DNA from: an uncultured Ruminococcus sp.
GTDB lineage: Bacteria; Bacillota; Clostridia; Oscillospirales; Acutalibacteraceae
DNA: 61,439 nt
Assembly (NCBI GenBank): GCA_902773325.1
Contig: CACYDW010000015.1
Location: 1-61,439, forward strand
Reading direction: 5' to 3'
Shown: piece after piece, positions 41,792-50,979 of the stretch
Numbering within the stretch: position 1 is the stretch's first letter
Layout of the letters: each line of letters begins with the position of its first letter
Position numbers and translations under genes: made by a program
The notes under the pieces: model-generated
The model's input: only the letters and a program-made list of their open reading frames with translations
The model's database searches: none
Told to the model about the DNA's origin: nothing

Positions 41792-43006
41792 ATGCTAAAG
41801 GGGGAGCTGCTGTCGCCCGCAGGTGACAGCGAAAGCTTTGACAGTGCACTGCAGTTTGGTGCAGATGCCATTTATCTTGCCGGAAAGGAATTCGGCATGA
41901 GGAGTGCATCAGCCAACTTTGATACGGATACGCTCAGAGCGAGCGTCAGGAAGGCACACACGCAGGGGGTCAAGGTATATGTGACCGTCAATATTCTGCC
42001 CCGTACCGAAGAAATTGACCGGATACCGGCATTTCTGGAGGAGGCGGAGGACTGCGGTGTTGACGCATTTATCATTGCGGATTTAGGTGTCATGTCGCTT
42101 GCAAAAAAATATGCGCCCAAAACAGAGCTTCATGTGTCAACACAATCGGGTATAGTGAATCATCACACGGCAAATGTATTGTTTGATATGGGTGCATCAC
42201 GTGTTGTGCTTGCCCGTGAGCTGCCGTTGGAGGAGATCGCGGCAATCAGGGCAAAAACCGATCCCGCGCTGGAGCTGGAGGCATTCGTGCACGGTTCTAT
42301 GTGTGTTTCGTTTTCAGGCAGATGCCTGATATCCAATTATCTGACGGGCAGAGACGCCAACCACGGCGACTGTGCACAGCCCTGCCGCTGGAAATATTAC
42401 CTCTATGAAGAACATCGCGAAGGACAGTATTTCCCTGTGGTGGAGGAAAACGGCGGAACATTTCTCTATAACTCCCGTGATTTGTGTATGATAGAGCATA
42501 TTGACGATATATTGAAAGCAGGGGTAGTGAGCCTTAAAATCGAAGGCAGAGCGAAGTCTGCGTATTATACCGCTGTTACGACCAATGCCTACCGCCATGC
42601 ACTTGACGATTATTATCGGCAGGGTGAAAACTGGAAGCTTGCACCGTGGATTAAGGAGGAGCTTGAAAAGGTCAGTCACCGTGAATACAGTACAGGCTTT
42701 TTCTATGGCGGAGAACCCGGTCAGCAGACGGATAACGGCGGATATATCCGTCGCTATGAAGTGGTAGCTGTCTGTGATGATTACCGTGACGGTGTTGCAT
42801 ATCTGACGCAGCGCAACCGTTTTTTTGCGGGCGATACGCTCGATGTCCTGCCCCCGAGCGGAGTTCCGTTTGACTTTACGGCAGAAAGGATGTTCAATGC
42901 AGACGGTGAAGAAATTGCTGCCGCGCCTCACGCTATGCAAAAGCTCACCATTCCCACAGAGATCCCGATTCCCGCAGGTTCACTTCTGAGAAAACGCAGA
43001 AACTAA
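41792..43006 (+). CDS. Peptidase U32 family protein (TrhP/YrrO-like)
   Basis: The 404-residue protein begins with the family pattern LLSPAGDSESFDSALQFGAD. It has the U32 signature region LEAFVHGSMCVSFSGRCL followed by conserved Cys residues in GDCAQPCRW. Although called peptidases, characterised members (TrhP, RlhA) take part in hydroxylation of tRNA or rRNA, and the Cys cluster may bind an iron-sulfur centre. ATG 41792 lies 6 nt after GGGGGAG, so the in-frame GTG at 41786 is rejected. It precedes uvrB by 29 nt. Confidence 0.9.
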   Translation: MLKGELLSPAGDSESFDSALQFGADAIYLAGKEFGMRSASANFDTDTLRASVRKAHTQGVKVYVTVNILPRTEEIDRIPAFLEEAEDCGVDAFIIADLGVMSLAKKYAPKTELHVSTQSGIVNHHTANVLFDMGASRVVLARELPLEEIAAIRAKTDPALELEAFVHGSMCVSFSGRCLISNYLTGRDANHGDCAQPCRWKYYLYEEHREGQYFPVVEENGGTFLYNSRDLCMIEHIDDILKAGVVSLKIEGRAKSAYYTAVTTNAYRHALDDYYRQGENWKLAPWIKEELEKVSHREYSTGFFYGGEPGQQTDNGGYIRRYEVVAVCDDYRDGVAYLTQRNRFFAGDTLDVLPPSGVPFDFTAERMFNADGEEIAAAPHAMQKLTIPTEIPIPAGSLLRKRRN

Positions 43007-43035
43007 AACGATAATACTTTGAGGGGAGTGGATAT

Positions 43036-44991
43036 ATGGATCAATTCAGACTTGTATCGGACTATCACCCCACAGGCGACCAGCCGCAGGCAATCGATGA
43101 GCTGGTAAAAAGTATTCAGAGCGGTCACAAAGAGCAGACGCTTCTTGGTGTTACCGGCTCAGGCAAGACCTTTACAATGGCGAATATCATTGAGAGGCTG
43201 AACCGTCCCACGCTGGTTCTGGCACATAACAAAACTCTTGCTGCACAGCTCTGCACAGAGTTCAGGGAGTTTTTCCCCGATAATGCCGTTGAATACTTTG
43301 TCAGCTATTACGATTATTACCAGCCTGAGGCTTATGTGCCTACAACGGATACTTATATTGAAAAGGACAGTTCTATCAACGATGAGATCGATAAGCTCCG
43401 CCACTCGGCAACGCTGGCGCTTTCCGAGCGGCGGGACGTGATCATTGTTTCGAGCGTATCGTGCATCTATTCACTGGGAAACCCGATCGACTATCGTACA
43501 ATGGTTATTTCCTTAAGACCCGGAATGGAAAAATCAAGAGATGAGCTTCTTGCTAAGTTGGTGGAGCTGCAATATGAGCGTAATGATATTGATTTTACCC
43601 GAAACAAATTCAGGGTACGGGGCGATGTTGTAGAGATTTTTCCCGCAGCATCAAGTGATACGGTGATCCGTGTGGAGTTTTTCGGTGACGAGATCGACCG
43701 GATCACGGAGGTCAACCCTCTGACAGGGGAACTGAAGGGAACGGTGCGCCATGCCGCCATCTATCCGGCATCTCACTATATCGTGCCGCGTGACAGACTG
43801 GAAGCTGCCATACGCTCCATCGAGTCCGAGATGGAAGAACGTGTCCAATATTTTACCGAAAGAGGAAAGCTGCTTGAAGCACAGCGTATCGAACAGCGTA
43901 CCCGTTATGATATGGAAATGCTGCGTGAGATCGGCTTTTGTACGGGTATCGAAAACTATTCCCGCATCATTTCCGGCAGAGAGCCGGGTTCGGCACCCTA
44001 TACACTGCTGGACTATTTTCCGAAGGATTATCTGCTCTTTGTGGATGAATCCCATGTAACGCTGCCGCAGGTCAGGGGGATGTACGGCGGTGACAGGGGC
44101 AGAAAGGAGAATCTGGTGGAGTTTGGGTTCCGGCTGCCGTCCGCTTATGACAACAGACCCCTGAATTTCGATGAGTTTTATGACAGAATCAATCAAGCGG
44201 TGTTTGTCAGTGCGACCCCCGGCGATCTCGAAAAAGAGAAAAGTGCGGTGATAGCCGAACAGGTGATCCGTCCTACCGGATTGCTCGACCCCGAGATCAG
44301 CGTCAGACCCACAGAAGGGCAGATGGACGATCTGATCTCCGAAATCCATATCCGCGCCGAAAAAAAGCAGCGGGTGCTGGTCACCACGCTGACCAAAAAG
44401 ATGGCGGAGGATCTGACAGAGTATTTCACATCTATGGGTATAAGGGTGCGTTATATGCACCATGATATCGACACTGTTGAGCGTATGGAGATTATCCGCA
44501 GCCTGCGGCTCGGTGAATTTGATGTGCTTGTCGGCATCAACCTGCTGCGCGAAGGACTTGATATCCCCGAGGTATCGCTGGTTGCCATACTGGATGCTGA
44601 TAAAGAGGGCTTTCTGAGAAGCGAACGCTCGCTGATACAGACCATTGGCAGAGCCGCCAGAAATGCCGGGGGCAAGGTTATTATGTATGCTGATATCGTA
44701 ACGGATTCTATGGAAAAGGCGATTACCGAAACGGAACGCCGACGCTCCATTCAGCAGAAATATAACGAAGAGCATCATATCACACCTCAGACGATCGTCA
44801 AGAAGGTCAGTGATATTATCGAAATATCTACCCATGCAAACGACGATAAAAAGCCGAAGAAAAATCTTACAAAGGCAGAGCGTCAACAAATGATCGAACA
44901 ACTGACAAAGGAGATGAAGGCTGCTGCAAAGCTGCTTGAATTTGAGCATGCCGCCTATCTCCGCGACAAAATAAAGGAGTTGAAGGGCTGA
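43036..44991 (+). CDS. uvrB: Excinuclease ABC subunit B
   Basis: UvrB verifies DNA damage and recruits UvrC. The 651-residue helicase-like protein has Walker [12 protein letters not shown] (about residues 36-46). The damage-probing beta-hairpin starts at [12 protein letters not shown]. The DEAD-like box is VDESHV, motif VI is QTIGRAARN, and a C-terminal UVR motif ([19 protein letters not shown]) binds UvrC. GAGGGGAG precedes the ATG. The next gene starts 2 nt after the stop. Confidence 0.98.
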   Translation: MDQFRLVSDYHPTGDQPQAIDELVKSIQSGHKEQTLLGVTGSGKTFTMANIIERLNRPTLVLAHNKTLAAQLCTEFREFFPDNAVEYFVSYYDYYQPEAYVPTTDTYIEKDSSINDEIDKLRHSATLALSERRDVIIVSSVSCIYSLGNPIDYRTMVISLRPGMEKSRDELLAKLVELQYERNDIDFTRNKFRVRGDVVEIFPAASSDTVIRVEFFGDEIDRITEVNPLTGELKGTVRHAAIYPASHYIVPRDRLEAAIRSIESEMEERVQYFTERGKLLEAQRIEQRTRYDMEMLREIGFCTGIENYSRIISGREPGSAPYTLLDYFPKDYLLFVDESHVTLPQVRGMYGGDRGRKENLVEFGFRLPSAYDNRPLNFDEFYDRINQAVFVSATPGDLEKEKSAVIAEQVIRPTGLLDPEISVRPTEGQMDDLISEIHIRAEKKQRVLVTTLTKKMAEDLTEYFTSMGIRVRYMHHDIDTVERMEIIRSLRLGEFDVLVGINLLREGLDIPEVSLVAILDADKEGFLRSERSLIQTIGRAARNAGGKVIMYADIVTDSMEKAITETERRRSIQQKYNEEHHITPQTIVKKVSDIIEISTHANDDKKPKKNLTKAERQQMIEQLTKEMKAAAKLLEFEHAAYLRDKIKELKG

Positions 44992-44993
44992 TT

Positions 44994-45806
44994 ATGGAAA
45001 TACTCGGACTTGATATGATAAAACAGGTGAATGAATTAAGCGAAGTTACAGATGAGGATATCGCAAGAGTAATGGGTGATGATCCCGAAATCACGGCGCA
45101 GCTTCAGGGGCTTGACCGCTGTACCTTGCTTCCGGAAACCGATCTTCCGAAGCTGTCTACATTTGCGGTGGATTTGCTGAAGCTGGTGAATCAGGTCAAG
45201 GATCTGGATACAAACTTTGAACAATTCGGCTCAGACCATCATCGTTATGAGTTCAATCCGGTTATCACTGTCACCATGGTAAGAAACTTTGAATTGCGCC
45301 ACATGATCACACTGCCGGAGGAATATGTGGAATTTCTCACACAGGTCGGCAACGGCGGCGCAGGTCCGGGCTTTGGCATCTATTCTCTTGATGAGCTGGA
45401 GCAGCACAATTTTGCGATCCATTCGGAGCGTGAGGTCAATTACGGTGACGTCAGAGGTGATCAGGAGTACTATACGCTGCCCTATGTGCGTTTTGATGTT
45501 GAACCAATGCTTACCTCGTCATTGACGGGCGAAAAATGGGATCGCTTCAATCAGGACCTTGCGGCTGTCAAGCAGTCCGGCAACTATGATGCCTACCGTG
45601 ATAAGCTCACAGAAGCCTATAACGGCATTATTGAGATCGCAGACCACGGCTTTGGCTACTGTTCCATGCTGGTATGTGAGGGTGATATGGCAGGACAGAT
45701 TGTAGAATTTTCACATAACCTTGATATGCCCGATTATACCGGAAAGAGCTTTTCACAGTGGCTTCTTGACCACTTCAAAGCGGTCATCAGAAATCTTGAT
45801 GTGTGA
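44994..45806 (+). CDS. SMI1/KNR4 (SUKH) family protein
   Basis: The 270-residue protein has a SUKH-type domain in its middle, marked by FELRHMITLPEEYVEFLTQV, then GNGGAGPGFGIYSL and a C-terminal EIADHGFGYCSMLV (the family's pattern before the last strands). SUKH proteins are often immunity proteins against contact-dependent or polymorphic toxins, but many are orphans. No toxin gene is near. It starts 2 nt after uvrB, so it is translated from the uvrB transcript. The first 80 residues match no family I recognise. Confidence 0.82.
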   Translation: MEILGLDMIKQVNELSEVTDEDIARVMGDDPEITAQLQGLDRCTLLPETDLPKLSTFAVDLLKLVNQVKDLDTNFEQFGSDHHRYEFNPVITVTMVRNFELRHMITLPEEYVEFLTQVGNGGAGPGFGIYSLDELEQHNFAIHSEREVNYGDVRGDQEYYTLPYVRFDVEPMLTSSLTGEKWDRFNQDLAAVKQSGNYDAYRDKLTEAYNGIIEIADHGFGYCSMLVCEGDMAGQIVEFSHNLDMPDYTGKSFSQWLLDHFKAVIRNLDV

Positions 45807-45867
45807 TGTTTCAGAATGATGGTGCTTCGGAAGTTTCCGAGTAAGTCTATTGAAAAGAGGAAAAAAT

Positions 45868-47853
45868 TTGGCAAAGAAAAAAACTGTTGAATATGGTAAC
45901 GAAAGTATTACCTCCCTCAAGGGTGCAGACAGAGTCAGAAAACGTCCAGCCGTGATCTTTGGTTCTGACGGTATAGAGGGCTGTCAGCATTCCGTGTTTG
46001 AGATCCTTTCCAACTCGATCGATGAAGCGCGTGAGGGCTACGGCAGAGAGATCATTATCACCAAATATGCCGACCATTCTGTTGAGATCGAGGACTTCGG
46101 CAGAGGTATTCCCGTTGACTATAACAAAAACGAGGAGCGCTATAACTGGGAGCTGGTTTTCTGCGAGCTGTATGCAGGCGGAAAATACAATAACAGTGAA
46201 GCGGAAAGCTATGAGTTCTCACTGGGACTGAATGGTCTGGGTCTTTGTTCCACGCAGTATTCCTCCGAATACATGGACGTCGAGATCCGACGTGACGGCA
46301 CCCGCTTCACACTGCACTTTGAAAAGGGTGAGAATGTCGGCGGTCTGAAACGGGAGGTATATCAGGGCAGAAAGACGGGTACAAGGATCCACTGGAAGCC
46401 CGATCTGGAGGTATTTACGGATATAGATATCCCTGATGATTATTTTGCAGATACCATCAGGCGTCAGGCAATTGTCAATGCGGGTATCAATTTTGTATTC
46501 CGCACAGAGAAGAACGGTTCCTTTGAAACCCGTGAATTCAGGTATGAAAACGGAATTGTTGACCATGTAAAGGAGCTTGTGGGCGAAGAAGCTCTCTCTC
46601 AGGTACAGTCATGGCAGACAGAACGCATGGTCAGCGACCGTGATGATAAACCCGAATACAAAACAAAGATCAATATTGCACTGGCATTTTCCAATAAGGT
46701 CAGCACGGCGGAATATTACCACAATTCGAGCTGGCTGGAATATGGCGGCGCACCCGAAAAGGCTGTAAGAAACGCCTTTGTTTACTCCATAGATACCTAT
46801 CTCAAGCAGAGCGGAAAATATACAAAAAATGAGAGCAAGATCAATTTTGATGATGTCAGGGACTGCCTTGTAATCGTCATTTCATCGTTTTCAAGCGTGA
46901 CCTCCTATGAGAACCAGACCAAAAAGGCCATCACCAATAAGGGCATACAGGAGGCGATGACGGAGTTTCTGCGCCATCAGTTAGAGGTCTATTTTATCGA
47001 GAATAAGCTTGATGCAGAAAAAATAGCAGCTCAGGTGCTTATCAATAAGAGAAGCCGTGAGAGCGCCGAAAAAACCCGCCTGAATATCAAAAAGACACTT
47101 GCCGGCAATATGGACATGACCGGCAGAGTCGCTAAATTTGTAGACTGCCGCAGCAGGGATAAATCGGAGCGGGAGCTGTTCATCGTAGAGGGCGATTCGG
47201 CACTGGGTGCCTGTAAGCAGGCGAGAAATCCGGATTTTCAGGCGATCATTCCCATTCGCGGAAAAATACTGAACTGTCTGAAGGCAGACTATGATAAGAT
47301 TTTCAAGAGCGAGATCATCACCGATCTTCTGAAGGTGCTCGGCTGTGGTGTGGAGGTGAAGTCCAAGGCAAATAAAGACTTATCTTCGTTTGATCTCGAT
47401 CAGCTCCGCTGGAATAAGGTCATATTCTGCACAGATGCAGATGTTGACGGATTTCACATCAGGACGCTGCTCCTGACCATGATCTACCGCCTTACACCCA
47501 CGCTGATCAGAGAGGGGAAAATCTATATCGCAGAGTCGCCGCTGTATGAAATCACTTCAAAGGATAAGGTATACTTTGCTTATAATGAGTCGGAAAAGGA
47601 ACAGTTCCTCAAAGAGATCGGCGATGCTAAGTTTACCATCCAGCGTTCAAAGGGTCTTGGCGAAAACGAACCCGATATGATGAGCCTGACCACCATGAAT
47701 CCCGCGACCCGCCGCCTGATCAGGGTCGTTATTGACGAAGCGAAGCAGACCTCCGAGATGTTTGATATCCTGCTCGGAGATAATCTCAGTGTCAGACGCG
47801 ATTACATTGTGGAAAACGGCTACAAATACATTGACGACCTTGACGTGTCGTGA
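45868..47853 (+). CDS. Divergent type II DNA topoisomerase subunit B (GyrB/ParE-like)
   Basis: The 661-residue protein has the GHKL ATPase with ILSNSIDEA and EDFGRGIP, where the usual VDNSIDEA and DDGRGIP differ by one or more residues. The family RKRPGMYIGS reads RKRPAVIFGS. The Toprim domain has FIVEGDSALGACKQARN (canonical EGDSAGGSAKQGR) and FCTDADVDGFHI with the metal-binding DxD. Overall it is a diverged paralogue of gyrase rather than the standard GyrB. The start is TTG 45868 after AAGAGG. It lies 30 nt before the subunit A gene. Confidence 0.88.
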   Translation: MAKKKTVEYGNESITSLKGADRVRKRPAVIFGSDGIEGCQHSVFEILSNSIDEAREGYGREIIITKYADHSVEIEDFGRGIPVDYNKNEERYNWELVFCELYAGGKYNNSEAESYEFSLGLNGLGLCSTQYSSEYMDVEIRRDGTRFTLHFEKGENVGGLKREVYQGRKTGTRIHWKPDLEVFTDIDIPDDYFADTIRRQAIVNAGINFVFRTEKNGSFETREFRYENGIVDHVKELVGEEALSQVQSWQTERMVSDRDDKPEYKTKINIALAFSNKVSTAEYYHNSSWLEYGGAPEKAVRNAFVYSIDTYLKQSGKYTKNESKINFDDVRDCLVIVISSFSSVTSYENQTKKAITNKGIQEAMTEFLRHQLEVYFIENKLDAEKIAAQVLINKRSRESAEKTRLNIKKTLAGNMDMTGRVAKFVDCRSRDKSERELFIVEGDSALGACKQARNPDFQAIIPIRGKILNCLKADYDKIFKSEIITDLLKVLGCGVEVKSKANKDLSSFDLDQLRWNKVIFCTDADVDGFHIRTLLLTMIYRLTPTLIREGKIYIAESPLYEITSKDKVYFAYNESEKEQFLKEIGDAKFTIQRSKGLGENEPDMMSLTTMNPATRRLIRVVIDEAKQTSEMFDILLGDNLSVRRDYIVENGYKYIDDLDVS

Positions 47854-47883
47854 TGATGGAAGAAGATTGAGGAGAAGGAATAA

Positions 47884-50124
47884 ATGGCAAGAAAAAAGAA
47901 AACCTCACAGGGTGCACAGCCTGCGAGGATTCAGGGCTATATTGCCGGTGCGGGCGAGATCGTAGAGGGAAGGATCATAAGCACACTTGAAAATAATTTC
48001 ATGCCCTACGCTATGAGCATTATACTTTCCCGTGCACTTCCCGAGATTGACGGCTTCAAGCCCTCACACAGAAAACTGCTGTATACCATGTATAAAATGG
48101 GACTGCTCGGTACGACCCGCACCAAATCGGCAAATATTGTCGGTCAGACCATGCGTCTGAATCCGCACGGTGATGCCGCCATCTATGACACAATGGTAAG
48201 ACTCAGCCGCGGATATGAAGCACTGCTGCATCCGTTTGTAGACTCCAAGGGCAACTTCGGTAAGTTCTACAGCCGTGATATGGCATGGGCTGCCTCAAGA
48301 TATACCGAGGCAAAGCTTGACCCGATCTGTAATGAACTGTTCAACGATATTGATAAGGATACTGTCGATTTTGTCGATAACTACGACAACACGATGAAAG
48401 AGCCTGCACTGCTTCCGGCGGCGTTTCCGTCAGTACTTGTCAATGCCAATACGGGTATTGCCGTCGGTATGGCAAGCTCTATCTGCTCTTTTAATTTAGA
48501 GGAGGTTTGCCGCACGACCATCGGGCTGCTCAAGGATCCGGATTTTGATATTATGTCAACACTGATCGCTCCGGATTTCACAGGCGGGGCACAGATCATC
48601 TATGACAAGCAGGCACTCGAAACGATCTACCGTACGGGTAAGGGCAGTGTCAGACAGCGCGCCAGATATAAATACGATAAAGATGCCAATTGTATAGATA
48701 TATTAAGTATTCCTCAGACCACCACCTGCGAAGTGGTGATCGAAAAGGTCATTGATCTTGTCAAGCAGGGGAAAATCCGTGAAATTGCCGATATCCGCGA
48801 TGAAACGGGTATTGACGGACTGAAGATCACGATCGACCTCAAACGCGGCATGAACGCTGATAAGCTCATGCAGAAGCTGTATAAAATGACTACGCTCGAG
48901 GATAGCTTTTCCTGCAACTTCAATATCCTGATCGCCGGAACACCCCGTGTACTCGGCGTCAGAGAAATACTGGAGGAATGGTCGGCATTCCGCATTGAAT
49001 GTGTCAAGCGGAGAACCTATTTTGACCTGCACAAAAAGCAGGACAGGCTGCATTTGCTGCGGGGTCTTGAAAAGATCCTGCTTGACATTGATAAGGCCAT
49101 TAAGATCATTCGCAATACCGAAGAGGAAAGCATGGTTGTTCCCAACCTCATGGAGGGCTTCGGTATAGATGCAATACAGGCGGAGTATGTTGCCGAAATC
49201 AAGCTTCGCCACCTGAACCGCGAATATATTCTCAAACGTACCGATGATATTACACAGCTTGAAAAGGACATTGCCGAGCTGGAATCCATTCTTGCCAGCA
49301 ATCGCAAGATCAGGAATATCATCATCAGGGAACTGGAAGAGATCATAGAAAAGTATGGTCAGCCCAGACGCAGTATGATCATTTATCCCGATGATATTGC
49401 CGAAGAAGATGAGGAAGAAAGCGTTCCCGATTACGCGGTAAATCTGTTTTTTACCAAAGAGGGATATTTCAAGAAGATCACGCCGCAGTCGCTGCGTATG
49501 AGCGGTGAACATAAGCTCAAAGAGGGCGATGAGGTGATCGAGCATTTTGAAACCACCAATAATACCGACCTGATCTTCTTTTCGGATCAATGTCAGGTAT
49601 ATAAGGCGAAAGCACCGATGTTTGCCGACACCAAAACCAGTGTTTTGGGGGATTATGTTCCGTCGAAGCTGAGCTTTGACGAGGGCGAAAATGCGGTTTA
49701 TATGATCCCGACAAAGGATTATAAGGGCTTTGTGTTCTTTTTCTACGAAAATGGCAAGGCAGCGAAGGTGCCGCTGGAATCCTACGCGACAAAGACCAAC
49801 CGTAAAAAGCTTACGGGTGCTTATTGTGATAAAGATAAGCTTGCCGCCGTTCTGTATGTCGAAGATGATGAATGTGACATTCTGGTAAAAGCTTCATCGG
49901 GCAGAATGATGGTTTTCCGTGCCTCCGAGCTGCTTGCAAAGAACTCCAGAGCTGCGCAGGGTGTTACGCTGATGAAGCTCAAAAAAGGTCACAGGGTCAT
50001 CAGTGCCTGTGTTCTGGAGGAGGGTATGCTTTCTGCGCCCGAACGCTATCGCGCCAGAACACTGCCGTCATCGGGACAGCTTCCCCAGTCGGATGAATCC
50101 GGTGAACAGATCACATTCTCATAA
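47884..50124 (+). CDS. Divergent type II DNA topoisomerase subunit A (ParC/GyrA-like)
   Basis: The 746-residue protein has the winged-helix breakage domain with catalytic Tyr140 in SRYTEAKL. The quinolone region reads NPHGDAAIYD, with Ala98 where GyrA usually has Ser83 (E. coli numbering) and Asp102 at the position of Asp87. A long coiled-coil arm (about 360-510) and a shortened beta-pinwheel domain (from about 515) follow. No canonical QRRGGKG gyrase box is seen, so decatenation rather than supercoiling is likely. Whether this is the organism's only topoisomerase IV or an additional enzyme is not clear from the window. Confidence 0.9.
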   Translation: MARKKKTSQGAQPARIQGYIAGAGEIVEGRIISTLENNFMPYAMSIILSRALPEIDGFKPSHRKLLYTMYKMGLLGTTRTKSANIVGQTMRLNPHGDAAIYDTMVRLSRGYEALLHPFVDSKGNFGKFYSRDMAWAASRYTEAKLDPICNELFNDIDKDTVDFVDNYDNTMKEPALLPAAFPSVLVNANTGIAVGMASSICSFNLEEVCRTTIGLLKDPDFDIMSTLIAPDFTGGAQIIYDKQALETIYRTGKGSVRQRARYKYDKDANCIDILSIPQTTTCEVVIEKVIDLVKQGKIREIADIRDETGIDGLKITIDLKRGMNADKLMQKLYKMTTLEDSFSCNFNILIAGTPRVLGVREILEEWSAFRIECVKRRTYFDLHKKQDRLHLLRGLEKILLDIDKAIKIIRNTEEESMVVPNLMEGFGIDAIQAEYVAEIKLRHLNREYILKRTDDITQLEKDIAELESILASNRKIRNIIIRELEEIIEKYGQPRRSMIIYPDDIAEEDEEESVPDYAVNLFFTKEGYFKKITPQSLRMSGEHKLKEGDEVIEHFETTNNTDLIFFSDQCQVYKAKAPMFADTKTSVLGDYVPSKLSFDEGENAVYMIPTKDYKGFVFFFYENGKAAKVPLESYATKTNRKKLTGAYCDKDKLAAVLYVEDDECDILVKASSGRMMVFRASELLAKNSRAAQGVTLMKLKKGHRVISACVLEEGMLSAPERYRARTLPSSGQLPQSDESGEQITFS

Positions 50125-50126
50125 CA

Positions 50127-50160
50127 AATACCGCAGCCGTTAAGACAGCTGCGGTATTCT
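50127..50160 (+). terminator. Hairpin terminator after the topoisomerase genes
   Basis: AATACCGCAGC (50127-50137) and GCTGCGGTATT (50148-50158) form a perfect 11-bp stem with a 10-nt loop. The T-run after it is weak. Confidence 0.65.
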
Positions 50161-50262
50161 CATCACCGTCAGGCAAACGCATTTTTCTGCCGGTACTATT
50201 ATATTTTGCTTTTTTTAATAAAATATAACAGGAAAATTCTATCAAAAAAAATCCGAAATGAC

Positions 50263-50296
50263 TTGATTTTGACAGCATGGTGTGCTATCATAGATA
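50263..50296 (+). promoter_or_regulatory. Promoter region of secG (two overlapping options)
   Basis: TTGATT (50263-50268) with TATCAT (50286-50291) at 17 bp, or TTGACA (50269-50274) with TAGATA (50291-50296) at 16 bp, could each serve. Both lie about 45-50 nt before the start codon. Confidence 0.55.
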
Positions 50297-50340
50297 AGTA
50301 TTGTTAAGCAATAAGTTACTTTTTAGGAGGATTTTAAAAT

Positions 50341-50841
50341 ATGGGAATCTTTGAAATAATTGTCGGTGCTGTTGTATTGCTTCTGGCTGTTGTTATGATC
50401 ATTGTTATCATCTTTCAGGAGGGACACGATTCCGGTCTTGGAACCATAACAGGCGGAGCGGATTCTTTCCTCGGCAGAGGAAAGGCAAAAACTGCCGATG
50501 CAATGTTTGCGAAGATTACAAAATATTGTGCCATTGCGTTTTTTGCGTTTGTCGTACTGCTCAATGCGCTTTCTTATTTTGGCCTCACAGGCAAGAGCAG
50601 CGGAAACGATGCTGTTGCCGAATCAACTGTATCACAGGTAAGTACGGCGGCCTCTGAGGGAACATCCGAGGAGAGCACAGAAGCATCCGGTGAAGGCTCT
50701 GCCGAGAGCACCGAGGAATCCAAGGAAAGCTCTGCCGAGAGCACCGAGGAGTCCAAGGAAGGCTCTGCCGAGAGTACAGAAGCTTCCGATGAAAGTTCTG
50801 CCGAAAGCACAGAAGCATCTGAAGAAAACACAGAGGAATGA
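50341..50841 (+). CDS. secG: Preprotein translocase subunit SecG with acidic repeat tail
   Basis: SecG is the small third subunit of the SecYEG channel. Residues 1-83 form a normal SecG: a first helix (about 3-25), the loop FQEGHDSGLGTITGGADSFL and a second helix (about 62-80). The protein then continues for about 83 residues, unlike the usual 70-80-residue protein. That tail is rich in Glu, Ser, Ala and Thr and includes four 11-residue repeats (G/S-SAESTEESKE type). In the usual topology it would lie outside the membrane. No similar tail is known to me. A GGAGG site precedes the ATG. Confidence 0.9.
   Translation: MGIFEIIVGAVVLLLAVVMIIVIIFQEGHDSGLGTITGGADSFLGRGKAKTADAMFAKITKYCAIAFFAFVVLLNALSYFGLTGKSSGNDAVAESTVSQVSTAASEGTSEESTEASGEGSAESTEESKESSAESTEESKEGSAESTEASDESSAESTEASEENTEE
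50695..50826 (+). repeat. 33-bp tandem repeat, four copies, encoding the SecG tail
   Basis: Four imperfect 33-bp units encode GSAESTEESKE, SSAESTEESKE, GSAESTEASDE and SSAESTEASEE. The DNA units are similar enough to suggest recent duplication and possible copy-number variation without frameshift. Confidence 0.88.
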
Positions 50842-50979
50842 TTGGTTCGGCAATCATCGAAATAAAACGACACGGCATCTTCAATGGTTTCATTGGAGGT
50901 GCTTTGTTTTTAAGAAGTACTGATATAACAGGCTGTTGATATCATGTGCCTGTCCGGTTCCGGAAACGGAGGAATCATC

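Noticed and set aside
43651..44949. A 432-codon open frame on the minus strand opposite uvrB
   Set aside because: It is antisense to a complete, well-recognised uvrB gene, has no ribosome binding site and resembles no protein family. It is a by-product of codon bias.
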